DNA of 58,559 nucleotides. Origin: Lachnoclostridium edouardi (GTDB taxonomy: Bacteria; Bacillota; Clostridia; Lachnospirales; Lachnospiraceae). The DNA lies in assembly GCF_900240245.1 (NCBI RefSeq), contig NZ_OESQ01000001.1:2665720-2724278 (forward strand). The letters run 5' to 3'. Position 1 is the stretch's first letter. Each line of letters starts with the position of its first letter. The position numbers were made by a program, and so were the translations under genes. Shown here in pieces: positions 42,698 through 50,242 of this stretch. The notes below the pieces were generated by a model that was not told where the DNA came from, made no database searches, and saw nothing but the letters and a program-made list of their open reading frames with translations.

Positions 42698-43312
42698 TCA
42701 GCGCCTTTTCCAGGCCTCCGCCTCTTCCAGATTTCTACAGCCATATTTTTCCACTGTATATTCCATGGTAAGTAAAACAAGGTTTTTTCCTGCGGCAGCC
42801 AGTTCTTTTATATAATCTAAATAGACGGAAAGTGTTTGGTGGGAATATGTGCAGAGCTCGCCCCAAAGGTAAGTTTCAAAGGAAGCATTTCCTGCGGCAG
42901 CCTGCTCTTTTTTTACAGCCCTGTTTCCTGACGAGACCTTAGGGTAGGCAGCTTTATATTCCTCCATCCAGGTTAGCTGGATTTGAAGAATTTGGTTAAT
43001 TATAGATTGATTTTCCTCGGGAACAGCTGGCAGGAGATGACATATATTTTTAAATTGCTGTGGGGCGGTATCCTTCATCATCCAGGCATATTTTTCCATA
43101 ACAGGATTTCTGCCTTCTGCTTTAGCCTTCTTCAGATCATTTAGGTAACAATTAATAAGAGTCTCCGGCCAGGCATCAAACTGGCTTTTCCTCATAATAT
43201 AAAAGGTGTGTGGAGTATTTTGGCAGTCTGCTCTGCCGCCCTCATTTTGCACCTGCTGAAAAAAGTCCCATTCCAGCTGCACCATATAATTTCTTTTTTC
43301 TTCTAAAGTCAT
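42698..43312 (-). CDS. DUF4125 family protein
   Basis: This 204-residue helical protein matches DUF4125. It has LEWDFFQQVQNEGGRADCQ (about 13-31), TFYIMRKSQFDAWPETLINCYLND (about 36-59) and an ELCTYSHQTLSVYLDYIKEL segment near the C-terminus. No catalytic motif is recognised. It is the last gene of a minus-strand operon, 12 bp after DUF4037. The family is found next to DUF4037 and TPR genes in gut Clostridia; the job of the trio is unknown. The operon diverges from the LuxR gene of the GRE cluster, which suggests common control. Confidence 0.75.
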   Translation of the reverse strand: MTLEEKRNYMVQLEWDFFQQVQNEGGRADCQNTPHTFYIMRKSQFDAWPETLINCYLNDLKKAKAEGRNPVMEKYAWMMKDTAPQQFKNICHLLPAVPEENQSIINQILQIQLTWMEEYKAAYPKVSSGNRAVKKEQAAAGNASFETYLWGELCTYSHQTLSVYLDYIKELAAAGKNLVLLTMEYTVEKYGCRNLEEAEAWKRR

Positions 43313-43324
43313 TTTATATTTCTC

Positions 43325-44302
43325 CTATCCTATTAAAATGTGAATTTCCCTAAGGAGAGGGTCCTGAATTTTTTGGATAATCTCTGTGGGATACAGATTC
43401 ATAACATTTTCTATTTTTACAATAAGGTCTTGTTTCTCAAGCTCTTCCAGACACAGACGGCATATTTCTTCAATTAATCTTACCTTTTTGTCAACCAGAT
43501 TTAAATAAGGGTTCCAATTTGTAAAATGTGTTTGCTGCCAGGCATATTTTTGTAGATCTGTTTCTGCAAGCTCCAGAATCAGCGCCCCTGCATCTCTTAC
43601 AAGGGAAAGGCGTTCCAGTCCTTTGAATTTCCATTTGTAATATGGGCAATAAGTCCGGTTCAGCAAATATATCATGGAAATTGCATTGTCCAGAAATTCA
43701 TTAAGGGCAAAGTTTGCCGCCACAATATCCTGGCGCTGCATACATCTGCCGTAATTATACTGTCCTGATTGGGCCATTTTGGCGGCCTTAGCCGCCAGCT
43801 TTTTTAAGCGGATATCCTCAGGATAATAGGAAAGCATTTGCTGCAGCCAGGTAAATGTACCTTTCGTATCCTCAAAATGCTTCCCGGATGTAAGGGCTGC
43901 CAGTTTTTCCTCCGGAAGACTTAGCCAGCGCTGTAAGGACTTTGGAGGCTGTTCGTCGCCGATATACCTGCTGAAAAATTCATGTATTTCCATAACGCCT
44001 ACCCGGTCATTACCGTAGGGGGAGACACTGCGGGAGGAAAATCCAAGATATTCCTTTGGAAGCTGTGTATAAATAGTGTGAAGTTGTGCACCTGCCAAAA
44101 TATAGTCTTCTTTATCCAGCCAAATACAAAACCCAGGGCCAAAATCGTGATCCTGGGATATATCATCGTCAAATTCCAGGCATTCAGAGCCGTCCCCAAA
44201 CAGGCCTGTAGCCAAATGGGAGAGGATTTGTGGAAAGCGCTGCTTTAGGACGGGCCGCCCAATGTTCCAATAATAACTTTCAGCTAATTTAAGGCCTTTC
44301 AT
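43325..44302 (-). CDS. DUF4037 protein, nucleotidyltransferase-like
   Basis: This 325-residue protein matches DUF4037. Residues about 34-58 (FGDGSECLEFDDDIS then QDHDFGPGF) give the GS...DxD pattern of the nucleotidyltransferase superfamily, with more acidic residues than usual. WLDKEDY follows. The C-terminal 200 residues are helical and could hold a substrate-recognition bundle. The start overlaps the TPR gene stop by four bases. It may transfer a nucleotide or aminoglycoside-type group to an unknown partner; this is inferred from the fold. Neighbours are the TPR protein and DUF4125. Confidence 0.75.
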   Translation of the reverse strand: MKGLKLAESYYWNIGRPVLKQRFPQILSHLATGLFGDGSECLEFDDDISQDHDFGPGFCIWLDKEDYILAGAQLHTIYTQLPKEYLGFSSRSVSPYGNDRVGVMEIHEFFSRYIGDEQPPKSLQRWLSLPEEKLAALTSGKHFEDTKGTFTWLQQMLSYYPEDIRLKKLAAKAAKMAQSGQYNYGRCMQRQDIVAANFALNEFLDNAISMIYLLNRTYCPYYKWKFKGLERLSLVRDAGALILELAETDLQKYAWQQTHFTNWNPYLNLVDKKVRLIEEICRLCLEELEKQDLIVKIENVMNLYPTEIIQKIQDPLLREIHILIG

Positions 44303-45096
44303 TGCTTGATTTTCTCCATGGCTGCCTGCAGGTTTAAACGGATCATTTTGCAGGCGTCATTTTCACCAAAGGTATTCAGCTCCGTTTCTAATGCCTGCTG
44401 AAAATATTGGGCTGCTAAAATGTAATCCTTCTGATTAAAAGCCAAATGTCCAAAGGCAGAAAGGAAAGCTGGGTAATGAGAGTCATTTTTTCCAGATGTT
44501 TGATAATACTCCATTGCTTCCTCTAATACTCTGCCGGCCTCCTCCAGTTTATTTAAGGCCATATAAGTATAGCTGATATTTATTTTTGTGGTGGCGATTT
44601 CACTTTGGCTGTTAGAAAAAGTTTCAATTAGATATAGAGCTTTTTCCTGATAATTCAGGGCGGCCTCATATTGGTTCATATCCAGATAAACCTGGCTTTT
44701 ATTATTGTATAAGCTGGCCATATAGAAGCTGTTTTCCAGATTATTTTTTTGAAAAATTTCTGCCGCCTGCTGATACAGCATAAGAGACTGACTGTAATGT
44801 CCCGCCACCCGGTGAACAGAGGCAGCGTTTAAAAGCGTTGCTCCCTGCTGCGGTGTTTGGCATAAATTTAGCTTTTGAATCAAAAGAGCGGCTTCCTCTG
44901 CAATTAAAATTCCTTTTTCAGCCCGGCCTGTTTCTCTGTATAATCCTATTAATTCATTGAAGAGAAGGAGAAGTCCTTCCTCATCCTTTTGGCGGCGGCA
45001 GGATGAGATTTCCCGCTCTAAAAGTAATTCCGCCTCATCTCTGCGGCATATTTGGTACAAATCATCTAACTGCCTTAATACTTCTTTCACACCCAT
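44299..45096 (-). CDS. Tetratricopeptide repeat protein
   Basis: This 265-residue protein is made of about five to six TPR-like helix pairs. Examples are YSQSLMLYQQAAEIFQKNN, YEAALNYQEKALYLIETFS, LEEAGRVLEEAMEYYQTS and YILAAQYFQQALETELN. TPR scaffolds hold protein partners, here probably DUF4037 and DUF4125, with which it shares an operon. No signal peptide is visible. The promoter must lie in the 200-bp gap shared with the divergent luxR gene, which also contains a TTCCC/GGGAA dyad. Confidence 0.82.
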   Translation of the reverse strand: MGVKEVLRQLDDLYQICRRDEAELLLEREISSCRRQKDEEGLLLLFNELIGLYRETGRAEKGILIAEEAALLIQKLNLCQTPQQGATLLNAASVHRVAGHYSQSLMLYQQAAEIFQKNNLENSFYMASLYNNKSQVYLDMNQYEAALNYQEKALYLIETFSNSQSEIATTKINISYTYMALNKLEEAGRVLEEAMEYYQTSGKNDSHYPAFLSAFGHLAFNQKDYILAAQYFQQALETELNTFGENDACKMIRLNLQAAMEKIKQ

Positions 45097-45168
45097 TTAC
45101 CCTTCCCCTCGTTCCCTATTTTTTACTTTTATTATAAGAAAGTTGTCTATGAATGGAAATTAGGAAGG

Positions 45169-45187
45169 TTCCCTATTTTATGGGGAA
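45169..45187. promoter_or_regulatory. TTCCC-N9-GGGAA dyad between the TPR operon and luxR
   Basis: TTCCCTAT (45169-45176) faces ATGGGGAA (45180-45187). The half-site TTCCCTAT recurs in the perfect palindrome at 46579-46598 before the GRE operon. This makes it a candidate site for the LuxR regulator and would tie both operons to one regulator. Confidence 0.5.
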
Positions 45188-45295
45188 TAAAGCCTTGCGG
45201 TTACAATCAGATTCATGTAGAATGAAGTGAGAAAGATATCCAGATTAGGACAAGTGAATCAGGGTGTGTATAAGAAAAAGGAGAAAAATTACATT

Positions 45296-46429
45296 ATGAA
45301 ACGTGACGGTATTGATCCGGCAAGATTTTTTTCAGAGATGTCAGAATACCAGATTACAGCGCAGGAATTTTTCAGTTCTGTTTTGCTGGATTCTCTGAAT
45401 CGGAATTTTGGGCTTAAAAAAGCAGTGATTTCATATTTTGATACAGAGGGACAGTTTCTTTCCTGGACAAGCTGGAAAGGAATTATGATGGATTGTGAAG
45501 ATCATCCTTATCGAAAAATTGCGGCTCTTGATGTAGTGAGGAACTTAATCTACAGGGAGGCGGTGCGGGATCGCCTGACATATTTTGACGTGGAGCCCAG
45601 ACTGTATAAGTCGGCTGAAATAGTGGGGGTGGACCGGTATGAAAAGTCTGCATATGTCCGCTTTATTGAAGAAAACTTTCAGCAGCACTACAGCGTAACC
45701 CTGGCCTTCGGAATTAATGCTTATATTCAGGTGGCTTTTTTCAAAAGCTGGGAGGAAGGTGACTTTACAGAGGATGAGATTCAAAGGCTGAATGAAATAT
45801 ATGTGTATATTGCTAATTCATACAAGAATTTTAAAAAGTATGAGCAGGCAAAAATCGTTGCTAATATTCAAAGTGAAATTATTGCCTCCGGAGAAAAGGC
45901 GTACTTTATTACAGATGATTTTATGCATGTTTTAAATTATAATAAGGCGGCTGTAGAATGTTTAAAGGATCTGCTGGGGGAAGCTGTAGGGGAGCAGATT
46001 AACAGCACAAATCCCTGCAGCTGGCTGCCTTTTCTCCTAAATGGAGAGGATGAAAAGACGGCGGAGAAACGTGTTTTGACACGGGTAATTAAAGAATATA
46101 TTTTTAAGGTATATACATATGACCAGACGTATTCAAATGGAATTATAGACAGATATCATTGGATTACAATTTCAGGAAAGGGGGAGGAAAAAAGCCTGAA
46201 TATTTCACAGGAGGAGGTGTCGTTAACACCTACAGAGCTTAGGGTGGCAAAATTAATGCAAAGCGGACTGACTTATCAGGCCATTGCAGACGAGCTGGTA
46301 GTCAGCTACCATACAGTGAAGAAGCATGTTCAGAATATATATACAAAATGTGGAGTAAACAGCCGTTATCAGCTATATCGGTGGCTGGAAAGGCGGGAAG
46401 AAGAGAAGATACAGGGGGGGGGGGTATAA
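45296..46429 (+). CDS. LuxR family regulator with GAF/PAS-like sensor region
   Basis: This protein of about 377 residues has a C-terminal LuxR helix-turn-helix: LTPTELRVAKLMQSGLTYQA, then IADELVVSYHTVKKHVQNIY (about 305-345). The first 180 residues look like a GAF-type sensor (AVISYFDTEGQFLSWTSW), and 200-290 like a PAS-type domain (AYFITDDFMHVLNYNKAA). The ATG at 45296 has AAGGAG 13 bases upstream. The C-terminus is encoded by an 11-G tract ending in a stop, so slippage would change the tail. It sits between two operons that share TTCCC/GGGAA sites and likely activates the GRE genes in response to their substrate. Confidence 0.85.
   Translation: MKRDGIDPARFFSEMSEYQITAQEFFSSVLLDSLNRNFGLKKAVISYFDTEGQFLSWTSWKGIMMDCEDHPYRKIAALDVVRNLIYREAVRDRLTYFDVEPRLYKSAEIVGVDRYEKSAYVRFIEENFQQHYSVTLAFGINAYIQVAFFKSWEEGDFTEDEIQRLNEIYVYIANSYKNFKKYEQAKIVANIQSEIIASGEKAYFITDDFMHVLNYNKAAVECLKDLLGEAVGEQINSTNPCSWLPFLLNGEDEKTAEKRVLTRVIKEYIFKVYTYDQTYSNGIIDRYHWITISGKGEEKSLNISQEEVSLTPTELRVAKLMQSGLTYQAIADELVVSYHTVKKHVQNIYTKCGVNSRYQLYRWLERREEEKIQGGGV
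46414..46424 (+). repeat. Homopolymeric tract of eleven G at the 3' end of luxR
   Basis: An uninterrupted G11 encodes the last residues (QGGG) and leads straight into GTATAA. One extra G would run the frame on for about 33 more residues to about 46524. One fewer would give a tail of about ten residues. Long poly-G tracts are slippage-prone; they are also a known source of assembly error. Confidence 0.85.
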
Positions 46430-46471
46430 TGAAAATGTACCTTCCGCCGTATAGCTGTATCAATGGGAAAG

Positions 46472-46498
46472 GACCAGAGAGATCTGGTCTTTTTTTTG
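46472..46498 (+). terminator. Terminator after luxR
   Basis: GACCAGA-GAGA-TCTGGTC (46472-46489), followed by eight to nine Ts, is a textbook intrinsic terminator. It separates luxR from the GRE operon. Confidence 0.9.
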
Positions 46499-46578
46499 TG
46501 CGAATTTCCAAAAGTAATTCATAAACAAAAAAATAAGGTTGTATATAATGCTGTAATTTTGGCGGATTAAAAAAGGAA

Positions 46579-46598
46579 TATAGGGAATATTCCCTATA
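46579..46598. promoter_or_regulatory. Perfect 20-bp palindrome before the GRE operon
   Basis: TATAGGGAATATTCCCTATA is fully self-complementary and lies about 100 bp before the activase start. Its half-site is shared with the dyad at 45169-45187. It is the best candidate operator for the adjacent LuxR regulator. A TACAAT box (46642-46647) 43 bp downstream could be the -10. Confidence 0.7.
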
Positions 46599-46701
46599 AA
46601 GATAGTACCAACGGCCGATTTTATTTAAATATGGACTTTGTTACAATATTGACATAGAAATTGATCCGGACAATGAAACAAAACTGAGAGGAGGGAATGA
46701 A

Positions 46702-47652
46702 TTGCCGCAGCAGGGAAATGTTTTTAATGTTCAGCGTTTTACTATCCACGATGGGCCGGGGCTGCGCACAGAATTGTTCCTAAAGGGCTGTCCCCTCAAG
46801 TGTCAGTGGTGCAGCAATCCTGAAGGGTTAAAAGGTTACATACAACCAGGAATTTATAAAAGCAAGTGTATTTCACGGAAAAAATGCGGTGCATGTGAAG
46901 AGGTATGCCCAGAACCGGGCGTATTAAAATTTACGCGGGGAAAAATCAGCTCCATTGACCGGGAAAAATGTATCAATTGTCTTGCATGTTCCGACGCCTG
47001 TCCGTCAGAAGCCATTAAGCAGTGGGGAAAGCTGATGTCAGTAGAGGAATGTATGAAAATAATACGAAAAGACAAGGGGTATTATGAGCGTTCCGGCGGG
47101 GGAGTCACTGTTTCCGGCGGGGAGCCGCTGCTGCAAAGCGATTTTGTGGCAGAACTATTTAGGGCATGTAAGGCAGAAGATATTTCTACCTGTTTTGAGT
47201 CTACGCTTCACGTAAACTGGGAGGAAATAGAAAAGGCGCTGCCTTACACAGACCTTGTAATTTCAGACATTAAACATATGGACCTGGAAATCCACAAAAA
47301 GTATACAGGGGTAACAAATCAGAGAATCTTAGAAAATATGAAAAGGCTGACAGATAAAAACAGGGAATTGGTTCTCAGGATTCCTGTTATCCCGGATGTA
47401 AATGACAATATGGAAAATATTGAAGCTACAGCGGACTTTATATTAAAGGATCTGGGCGGCCATGTGAGAACACTGCAGCTTTTAAGCTTTATGCGCCTGG
47501 GGGAGGAAAAATACCGCTCTCTGGATATGCCTTACAAAATGGAGGACGTTAAGATAAACAGAAAATCCTTCCAGAAGCATGTGGAAAAGCTTGCAGAATA
47601 CTTTAACAGCCGAGGCATTCACTGCCTGGTGGGAACAAAGGAAAAAGAGTAA
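46702..47652 (+). CDS. Glycyl radical enzyme activating protein (radical SAM)
   Basis: This 316-residue radical SAM protein contains CPLKCQWC (about 30-37), the CxxxCxxC [4Fe-4S] motif. An inserted two-cluster ferredoxin domain follows (CISRKKCGACEEVCPEPGV and CINCLACSDACPSEAI), then GGGVTVSGGEPLLQ, the SAM-binding GGE. It abstracts hydrogen from the glycine of the partner GRE to make the stable radical. It begins at TTG, with GAGAGGAGGG seven bases upstream; the nearby ATG is out of frame. It lies 42 bp before the GRE gene, so the pairing is certain. It acts in the anaerobic cytoplasm. Confidence 0.95.
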   Translation: MPQQGNVFNVQRFTIHDGPGLRTELFLKGCPLKCQWCSNPEGLKGYIQPGIYKSKCISRKKCGACEEVCPEPGVLKFTRGKISSIDREKCINCLACSDACPSEAIKQWGKLMSVEECMKIIRKDKGYYERSGGGVTVSGGEPLLQSDFVAELFRACKAEDISTCFESTLHVNWEEIEKALPYTDLVISDIKHMDLEIHKKYTGVTNQRILENMKRLTDKNRELVLRIPVIPDVNDNMENIEATADFILKDLGGHVRTLQLLSFMRLGEEKYRSLDMPYKMEDVKINRKSFQKHVEKLAEYFNSRGIHCLVGTKEKE

Positions 47653-47694
47653 TTGGCGGAGTAAAAATATAAATAAAATTCAGGAGGAATTGGA

Positions 47695-50214
47695 ATGAGC
47701 GTGAATCATACAACCGCGTCAGGAACAGAAAGCTATGATAAAAATTATTGCCTGGGATATCAGGTTCATCACGAGGACTGGTCTCCATATCCACGTGTAA
47801 ATCATCTGCGCCAGACATTTTTAGACAGAGAATATTATGTAGATGTAGAAAGATTAAGACTGGTTACGGAGTCTTATAAGGAACATGAGGGATGTCCAAG
47901 AAAGCTGCAGTGCGCATATGCATTTGAGAAAGTGCTTTTGAACACCACATTGTATATTTATGACGAGGATTTAATTCTGGGAGAAATTGCCGCTCCTGCG
48001 AAAGCTTCACCGATTTACCCGGAATTCTCAGTAAATTGGATTATTGACGAGATCCTGCATCACCCGTTTGAGGAGAGAGAGCACGATCAGTTTTATATAA
48101 GAAATGAGGAAGAAAGAAAAGAAATTGTAGAACTTTGCAGATGGTGGCAGGGAAGAACAATCGCCGATCAGGTAGAGTCCAGACTGGAGGATGAGCAGAA
48201 GAAGGGCTCACAGCTGGGAAAGAGAATTTTCCAGACTAACCTTTATCATTATGCCGGCGCAGGCCATTTAGCTATTGACTATGAAAAGCTGATGAAGGTT
48301 GGATATAACGGCCTGATTGAAGAGGCTAAGGAGAGAATGGCTGGCTTGAGCAAGAAAGATCCAGAATACATGGACAAAAAAGAGTTCTATCAGGCAATGA
48401 TCATTATGCATGAGGCCACAAAGAAATATATTGAGCGTTATGCACAGCTGGCAGAAAAAATGGCGGCAAAGGAGCAGGACGAAAAGAGAAAGGCTGAGCT
48501 GAAGGCAATGGCAGTAAACTGTCACGCGATTGCAGGGGAGCCGCCAAAAACATTTTGGCAGGCAATGCAGCTTTTTAACATTGCCACAGCCTTAATTCAG
48601 GTAGAAAGTAACGGCCATTCTATTTCCTACGGACGTATGGACCAGTGGCTGTATCCATACTATGAAGCAGATATGAAAAACGGCACAATTTCCAAGGAAT
48701 TTGCTTTGGAGCTGATTGAAGTAGAGTACGTTAAAATGAACAATCCTACAAAGCTGAAGGATTACGGCAGCATGGCTTTAAGAAACGGAAGAGGCTTTGG
48801 CGGAGAAAGTCTGACTATAGGCGGAATGGATAAAGACGGAAACGACGCTACCAATGATCTGACAATGCTGATGTTGGAAGCTTCTGCTCACACTCGCATG
48901 ATGAATCCATGGGTTTGCGTGCGTATGCACGAAAATACGCCGTATGAGCTGAAGGTAAAAACCATTGAGTGTGTTCGCGCAGGCTATGGCCATCCAAAGA
49001 TTTTCAACGACGGACCGGCAATTAAGGGCATGATGAGAAAAGGCATGACTTTGGAAGAGGCAAGAGATTACTGTGTCGTAGGATGTGTGGAAATTGACCT
49101 TCCTGGAAAAGAATATGGATGGCATGATGCAGCATATGTAAATACTCCAAAAATGTTAGAAATGGTATTAAACGGCGGACGCTGTTTAGACTGCGGACCG
49201 ATTTGTCCAAGATGGGCTCAGTGCGGAGCCATTGGAGAGCATCTGGGCCCGGATACAGGAAGCCTGGAAACATATCAGACATTTGACGAAGTATTAGAGA
49301 GCGTAGACAAACAATTTGAATACTGGACAGATCAGATGTGCAGCAGCTTGTGTATTATTGATAATGCACACAGAGCTTTAAAACCGCTTCCATATGTTTC
49401 AGCATTTTATGAGGACTGCCTGGAAAGTGGAAAGGATTTGACAGAAGGCGGTGCAAAATATAATGGAACAGGACCTCAGGCAAGTGGTATGGCTACTTGT
49501 GCAGACTCCCTGTCCACAATTAAACAGCTGGTATTTGATGAGAAACGCTGTACTGGAGCTGAGCTGCTGCAGGCGGTAAAGGATAATTGGGTAGGACATG
49601 AAAAACTTTACGCCCTTGTTAACAGCTCCAAGGTTCATCACTATGGAAACGACGACGACTATGCAGATGAGTTATTTGAATTTATGTTTGAATGCTACTG
49701 CAAACATATTAGCGGAAGAGTTAACCCGAGAGGCGGAAAATTCAGCCCTGGTGTTTATTCTGTAAACGCCAACGTAGCAATGGGATTAAATACAAACGCT
49801 ACAGTTGACGGAAGAAAAGCAGGAGAGGCTATTTCTGAAAATATGGGACCAGTTCACACCGACTGCTGTTCACACGATATTTTTGGACCTACAGCCCTTA
49901 CAAACTCTCTGACAAAGGTAGATCACAGCCTGGCAAGCAACGGAACTCTGATGAACATGAGATTTCCACAGGATTCTGTAGCAGGAATAGAGGGAAGAGA
50001 TAATCTGTTAAACTTTGTAGACGAATATCTTGCCAAGGGAGCAATGCATGTACAGTTTAATATTATGAGCGTGGAAACTATGAAGGCAGCTCAGAAAAAA
50101 CCGGAAAATTACAAGGATATGCTTGTGCGTGTAGCTGGATACAGCGCATATTTTGTAGAGCTTGGAAAGCCTTTGCAGAAGGACCTTATTGGGCGTACAG
50201 AATTGCATTTCTAA
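47695..50214 (+). CDS. Glycyl radical enzyme, PFL-like C-X lyase or dehydratase of unknown substrate
   Basis: This is an 839-residue glycyl radical enzyme. The thiyl cysteine is C464 with E466 in VVGCVEIDLPGK, and the radical glycine is G815 in VRVAGYSAYF. GWHDAAYVN follows the Cys loop, and NPRGGKF (677-683) lines the active site. The N-terminal YHYAGAGH (184-191) occupies the region that carries substrate-binding residues in relatives. Isethionate sulfite-lyase, as I recall it, has an Arg/Gln pair there; this protein has His185 and Ala189. The fold suits C-S, C-N or C-O cleavage giving an aldehyde. Neighbours are a DASS transporter, acylating aldehyde dehydrogenase, SucCD-like ligase and Fe-ADH. 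AGGAGG precedes the ATG. Confidence 0.9.
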   Translation: MSVNHTTASGTESYDKNYCLGYQVHHEDWSPYPRVNHLRQTFLDREYYVDVERLRLVTESYKEHEGCPRKLQCAYAFEKVLLNTTLYIYDEDLILGEIAAPAKASPIYPEFSVNWIIDEILHHPFEEREHDQFYIRNEEERKEIVELCRWWQGRTIADQVESRLEDEQKKGSQLGKRIFQTNLYHYAGAGHLAIDYEKLMKVGYNGLIEEAKERMAGLSKKDPEYMDKKEFYQAMIIMHEATKKYIERYAQLAEKMAAKEQDEKRKAELKAMAVNCHAIAGEPPKTFWQAMQLFNIATALIQVESNGHSISYGRMDQWLYPYYEADMKNGTISKEFALELIEVEYVKMNNPTKLKDYGSMALRNGRGFGGESLTIGGMDKDGNDATNDLTMLMLEASAHTRMMNPWVCVRMHENTPYELKVKTIECVRAGYGHPKIFNDGPAIKGMMRKGMTLEEARDYCVVGCVEIDLPGKEYGWHDAAYVNTPKMLEMVLNGGRCLDCGPICPRWAQCGAIGEHLGPDTGSLETYQTFDEVLESVDKQFEYWTDQMCSSLCIIDNAHRALKPLPYVSAFYEDCLESGKDLTEGGAKYNGTGPQASGMATCADSLSTIKQLVFDEKRCTGAELLQAVKDNWVGHEKLYALVNSSKVHHYGNDDDYADELFEFMFECYCKHISGRVNPRGGKFSPGVYSVNANVAMGLNTNATVDGRKAGEAISENMGPVHTDCCSHDIFGPTALTNSLTKVDHSLASNGTLMNMRFPQDSVAGIEGRDNLLNFVDEYLAKGAMHVQFNIMSVETMKAAQKKPENYKDMLVRVAGYSAYFVELGKPLQKDLIGRTELHF

Positions 50215-50242
50215 AAAATAATTTTACATGAGGGAGAAAGAT

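Noticed and set aside
46649..46677. Promoter with TTGACA at 46649 for the GRE operon
   Set aside because: The matching -10 17 bp later (AATGAA) is poor; the TACAAT box at 46642 is a better -10, but it lacks a clear -35.
47695..50214. Naming the GRE isethionate sulfite-lyase or choline TMA-lyase
   Set aside because: Operon content fits a sulfonate route, but the recalled Arg/Gln pair is not at the expected positions, and choline lyase context (shell proteins, distinct Cys loop) is absent.
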